A stretch of 64,000 bases of DNA from Owenia fusiformis (Eukaryota; Annelida; Polychaeta; Sabellida; Oweniidae), in NCBI GenBank assembly GCA_903813345.2, contig CAIIXF020000004.1, positions 3,617,525 to 3,681,524 on the forward strand. The letters run 5' to 3'. The notes beneath the pieces were generated by a model. That model searched no databases. It had not been told where the DNA came from and saw only the letters and a list, made by a program, of their open reading frames with translations. Of the stretch, positions 59,510 through 64,000 are shown in pieces; position 1 is the first letter of the stretch; the number at the start of each line of letters is the position of its first letter. Position numbers and translations under genes: made by a program.

Positions 59510-60025
59510 AGTCGGGTTAGCCATTCTAAAAATTCCTGTTTGAAAATTAACAAGTGACACAATTGAGGAATGCAGAAAAATTCCAGCATGCACCCTGGCC
59601 TTGCCTTAAAGCCAGGGTGCATGTTGGGAAATTTTCTGCATTCCTCAATTGAGTCACAAACAAGAATTACTCCTTCCCCACATTGTCTGCATCTTCCAGG
59701 TTTGCACAAAGAGTGCACTTATGTGCCTAGAGAAGACTTGTGAGAGATTTGTCTTGTAAAATGTATAAAAAACGAGAAAATTCAGTGAATAAAATTCCTG
59801 AAAATTTTCTGAATTGTTTCACTGAATTTTCTTGTTTTTATACATTTCATTAAAACATTCTTCTCACAAGTCTTTTCTAGGCACATAAGTGCACTCTTTG
59901 TGCAAAACTGGAAGATATAGACAATGTGGAGAAGGAGTGATTCTTGTTTGAAAAATAACATGTGACTCAATTGATTGAGGTATGCAGAAAATTTCCCATC
60001 ATGCACCCTGACCTTAAGCCTATTT
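59510..60025. repeat. Three-armed snap-back repeat
   Basis: One unit (with CAATTGAGGAATGCAGAAA and CATGCACCCTGG) is followed by its complement, centred near 59601. A longer inverted copy is then folded back again, centred near 59796 (GTGAATAAAATTCCTG, CAGTGAAATTC-like). The order is forward, reverse, forward. Confidence 0.8.
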
Positions 60026-60379
60026 CTCTGGAAAACCACTAGATGTCTCCTAGATTTGTAGATATGGAAAATATCTGGATGAGCTTCTATCACCAACTAG
60101 GCAACAGCAACGCCAAAGCGTAGCAAATCCCATCGAACAGCCATGGCAGGCATTTTACAAACTAAGTATATAGCAAAAATGGCAGCCATTTTTCAAAATG
60201 GTCACCTACCAAAAGTGTCATTAGAAAGTGTGCCATGCTTATATTATTCACATACCAAATATGAAACAAGAACACAAACGTATACAATATGTCCCCACCA
60301 ATGGGTGATCCCATGAAATGGTTATCCTGATAATGAGTAGTCAAGACTTTATCGTTACAATTTTGGGACGGAAAATGCA

Positions 60380-61460
60380 AAATGGCCACCTTAAAATTTA
60401 CCCAGAATGCCAGAAAATTAGTCAGCTCTAGATTTTCATACTTCGAACCAACCCTGAAAATTTGAAATTGATCCGTCAACAGTAAACAAAAAAATGCGTA
60501 AACAAGACTCTACAGACAAGATTTTAGGACGGAAAAATCCAAAATGGCTGCCTTGACATTTGCCCAGAATGCCAAAAAACTAATTAGTTCTAGATTTTCA
60601 TACTAAGAATCATCCCTGAAAATTTGAAATTGATCTACCAAACGGTTCACCTGAAAACGCGTAGACAAGACTTTACAGACAAGATTTTAGGACGGAAAAT
60701 CCAAAATGGCTGCCTTGACATTTATCCAGAATGCAAAAAAACTAATCAGTTCTAGATTTTAATACAAGGAATCATCCCTGAAAATTAGAAATTGATCTAC
60801 CAAACGGTTCACCTGAAAACACATAGACAAGACTTTACAGGCAAGATTTTAGGATGGAAAATCCAAAATGGCTGCCTTGACATTTACCAAACGGTTCACC
60901 TGGAAATGCGTAGACAAGACTTTACAGACAAGATTTTAGGACGGAAAATCCAAAATGGCTGCCTTGACATTACCCAGAATGCTCGGAAACTAATCAGATC
61001 TAGATTTTCATACTAAGAATCATCCCTAAAAATTTGAAATTGATCTACAGAACGGTTCACCTGGAAATGCATAGACAAGACTTTACAGACAAGATTTCAG
61101 GACAGAAAATCCAAAATGGCTGCCTTGATATTTGCCCTGATTGCCAAAAAACTGATCAGTTCTACATTTTCATACTAAGAATCATCTCTGAAAATTTGAA
61201 ATTGATCTACCAAACGGTTCACCTGAAAACGCGTAGACAAGACTTTACAGACAAGATTTTAGGACGGAAAATCCAAAATGGCTGCCTTGACATTTACCCA
61301 GAATGCCAAAAAACAAATCAGATCTAGATTTTTATACTAAGAATCATCCCTGAAAATTTGAAATTGATCCACCAAACGGTTCACCTGAAAACACGTAGAC
61401 AAGACTTCACAGACAAGATTTTAGGACGGAAAAATCCAAAATGGCCGACAATAAAAAAGT
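60380..61460. repeat. 163-bp tandem repeat, about 6-7 copies
   Basis: AATCCAAAATGGCTGCCTTG recurs at about 60538, 60701, 60864, 60947, 61108, 61271 and 61434; one interval is halved (about 83 bp). Each unit has TAGATTTTCATACTAAGAAT, CCAAACGGTTCACCTG and TAGACAAGACTTTACAGACA. The in-phase short ORFs with KIQNGCLDI are by-products. Confidence 0.93.
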
Positions 61461-61507
61461 GATTATGTGTTTTTGCTGATTTCTTCTTACAAAATTATCA
61501 CATATAA

Positions 61508-61921
61508 GGGGAGGCATCAAAAGTTCAATGTCTGATAGGAAACTAAATAAATCTAGTTTTGAGTTGGACCCCCCCCCCTCCCCCTCAAAACTAAATACAA
61601 TGAAAGTTGATCGCGGACTTTTCACATGTTTTAGCGACTCAATTTGGACTTTCATGGGGCCAGTACTATAACTTATTTATGATTCTTAAAACATGTGCCA
61701 ACAACAATAGGCATAATATTCCATGTTGCATGCATCTTGGTGAAGAAGGCATCTGGTAAAGTCTTTCTTTTTAAACCATTCCAAGGTATTTCGAGTCGAA
61801 ATTGCGAAAAATTTAAATGTTGAAATTTGTCGGATAGCAAACTGAAATAGCTTTGACCCCCTCCCCCCCAAACTAGATTTATTTAGTTTTCTATCAGACA
61901 TTGATCTTTTGATGCCTCCCC
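61508..61921. mobile_element. MITE flanked by TAA (PIF/Harbinger-like)
   Basis: GGGGAGGCATCAAAAGTTCA at the left and the complement at the right form arms of about 100 bp through GTCTGATAGAAAACTAAATA-type sequence and a CCCCCCTCCCCC block. TAA flanks both ends (61505-61507, 61922-61924), matching the 3-bp duplication of Harbinger-type elements. Confidence 0.75.
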
Positions 61922-62219
61922 TAACTACTGTTAACAATAACATAGGCTTTTACAACAAAGTACATCTGAAATTATTTATAAAGCTACTAAATAGTTAAAG
62001 TATGAAAAGTCAAAAACACCATTCAATATGATACAAAGTATTATCGTGCGCTAACTTTTCTTAAGACATTCAAAATGGCTGACATGACTGAGCTTACAGG
62101 TCCAAAACCTAATCAGATCTAGAATGAAGTGAGCTGAACAAGATGTTAAAGTTTTAAAAGCAACTGTGAAGCCGTTCTTCTTAAAGTTTGCAGACAAGGA
62201 TTTTAGCATTTGACTTCAA

Positions 62220-62600
62220 AATGGCCGACAGGAAGTAGGTAGCCTTCTACCAAAAGTGTCATTAGACAGTGTGCCATGCTTATAGTATTCACATACCAAA
62301 TATGAACAAAATTGCTCCACTACTTTTCCAGTTTTTGTAAAATATGTTAAAATGGTGGCCATTTTGAAAAATGGCCACATTTTACCAAAAGTGTCATTAG
62401 ACAGTGTACCATGCTTATAGTATTCAAATACCAAATATGAACAAAATCGCTCCACTACTTTTCGAGTCATAGTAAAATGGCCACCTTCTACCAAAAGTGT
62501 CATTAGACAGTGTGCCATGCTTATAGTATTCACATACCTAATATGAACAAAATCGCTCCACTACTTTTCGAGTTACAGCAAAAATCGTAAAATAAAAAGT
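62220..62600. repeat. Three direct copies of a dispersed-repeat segment, about 125-135 bp period
   Basis: TACCAAAAGTGTCATTAGAC, GTGCCATGCTTATAGTATTC and AAATATGAACAAAATCGCTC recur three times. A further related copy lies at 60205-60270. Confidence 0.9.
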
Positions 62601-62759
62601 AAAGGCTGCCATTTTTCAAGATGGCTGTCAAGTGCTTCTTTAATATCTATATTTCTAGCTTTATTATGTCCTATTTAATCTTTTATATTTAAAACATATT
62701 GTCATTACAGTTTTACATATTGCACCTAAATTACTGTACAATCGCCACTAAAATTGGCT

Positions 62760-62910
62760 TTCGAGCAGAACTTCTACCCCAATAAGGTATATGTGTACAA
62801 AATATGAACAAAATCGGGCCAACGGTATTTGAGTTATTGCCCGGGCGGATAGACGTACGTACGAACAGACGAAGGCGTTCCCTATATCCCTCCGAACTTT
62901 GTCCAAAGGG
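62760..62910. repeat. Dispersed-repeat end (ATCGGGCCAACGGTATTTGA)
   Basis: Matches 36121-36205 and resembles 6380-6440 and 15590-15660 in its CCGTCCG/ACGGACGG and GAACT-TTCG-TGGGATA parts. Confidence 0.7.
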
Positions 62911-63531
62911 ATAACTACATATCTATAGTGCTGATACAAAATAATTAAGGGTGAGTTTTCAAACTAAACAGAGTGCTCCTACCAAAATGGATTTGCCTAC
63001 ATACCCCTGAGACTCTTATCTGATATATAGAATGCACATGAATGATTTGCTTCTGAGCACTTACCATTAAAAGCTAACCACAATAAACAAATCTTGCAGA
63101 GATTACCCTTTTTAGCGAAATTTCAGCTCAAAACTCATGACAAATGCATACGTTGGTATGAAGCCTTGGAGCATGGGCTTTCAAGAGACAGTGTATACTT
63201 TTCTGCAGTTTGAGGGAGTTTGGGACATAAATGTTAAAAATTCAAGAAAATATGCCAACTATACGACTTATGTATAATTTGTATCAGCACTGTAGGTAAA
63301 TTTCAACTCCACTAAAGGATTTCTGAACCTCGAGACTCTGGAATCGAAATGTGTGCCAAATTTATCTTTTTCAAAATAAAGGATTTTGTTATGGGCAAAC
63401 AAAAAAATTACCTTCACAATAAGTTAAAGACTCTGAAAAGGGAAATAAAAAAATGTAAAAAAAATCAGAAAAAATGTCAAAATATTTTGGATTTTCTTTT
63501 AGAAAAATAAGACTAATCCAAATCAACTTAC

Positions 63532-63700
63532 CAATTTTGTTATACCTGTCACCTTCCTTGGTATCGACAAATTCTATTCATTGCACTTAGTTACCGAAAA
63601 TATGTATATTATTCATATAAATCCTTGAAATTAATGAGTTTTCTGCTTGATTCACTTTTCAGAAAAATTCGGCAGCCATCTTGATGTCTCATGATCTAAA
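63532..63700 (-). other. Possible non-coding leader exon and promoter side of the Rac-like gene
   Basis: A strong donor on the minus strand, AAATTG then GTAAGTTG, lies at about 63531, and upstream sequence includes AAGATGGCTGCC. The Rac-like coding exon 1 needs a leader exon on this side. The link is a guess from the donor strength only. Confidence 0.25.
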
Positions 63701-64000
63701 AATACCAGCCAATCATAATGCTTGATTAAAGAAAATAATCCGTGTTCCATTTACAATTATATATTCATTCGTGTGGATATTGCTTTCCTTTAACTTTGGA
63801 CCAAAAGGAAATGTATATTTAAATTCATAGGGGTATGACAAATTTCTTTTGAAGATGTTACCCAAGTGTCATTTCAGGTCACAAGGCGGAGTGATATTTT
63901 AATTTACTTGCAGTTAATTAGGTTAGGGGAATACCCATTTCCTCTGGGACCAATCATTCATAATTTCTGTAAAATGCCACAAATAGTATAGATTGTATAC

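Overview
The window is animal (metazoan) nuclear DNA. It is AT-rich, and its genes are split into many short exons with GT-AG introns. About half of the sequence is repeats: small inverted-repeat transposons, dispersed repeats and minisatellites. There is no operon structure, no rRNA or tRNA gene that I could recognise, and no CRISPR. A Drosophila-type TIMELESS relative together with a Mig-2/Mtl-like Rac points to an invertebrate, probably a marine bilaterian, but the species cannot be fixed from the sequence alone.

Three protein genes can be assembled, all on the minus strand, and all their splice phases close. (1) At 1186-4852 are the first three coding exons of a TIMELESS-family gene; it runs off the left edge. 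(2) At 28824-47292 is a complete 15-exon gene for a 1284-residue ubiquitin-specific protease (peptidase C19). It carries the Cys box, the QHDxQEF box, two zinc-finger cysteine pairs, the His box, and a RING-like eight-ligand insert that is not usual for the family. (3) At 53655-57771 is a complete five-coding-exon gene for a 195-residue Rac-family GTPase ending in CRLL. Between genes 1 and 2 lies about 24 kb with no recognisable exon, dominated by a 14.1-kb inverted-repeat structure (8984-23095) packed with smaller nested elements. The right 6 kb is again repeat-rich.

The most striking pattern is not a gene. In all three genes, tandem arrays are anchored on exon-intron junctions. The repeat unit is the end of the exon, plus the splice donor or acceptor, plus a little intron, and the copies extend into the intron while the real exon stays intact. 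The clear cases are TIMELESS exon 2 (donor side), USP exon 6 (both sides), exon 7 (acceptor), exon 9 (acceptor), exon 11 (acceptor), exon 14 (both sides), and Rac exon 3 (donor). Probable early or degenerate cases lie at USP exons 2 and 4. Each array therefore lines up from three to about 26 decoy splice sites next to a real one. I regard this as the main discovery candidate in the window.

Several of the mobile elements show their insertion scars directly: an 8-bp target duplication (hAT-like), TTAA (piggyBac-like), TAA (Harbinger-like), TA (Tc1/mariner/pogo-like) and 7-bp duplications, including two hairpins only 29 and 32 bp long.
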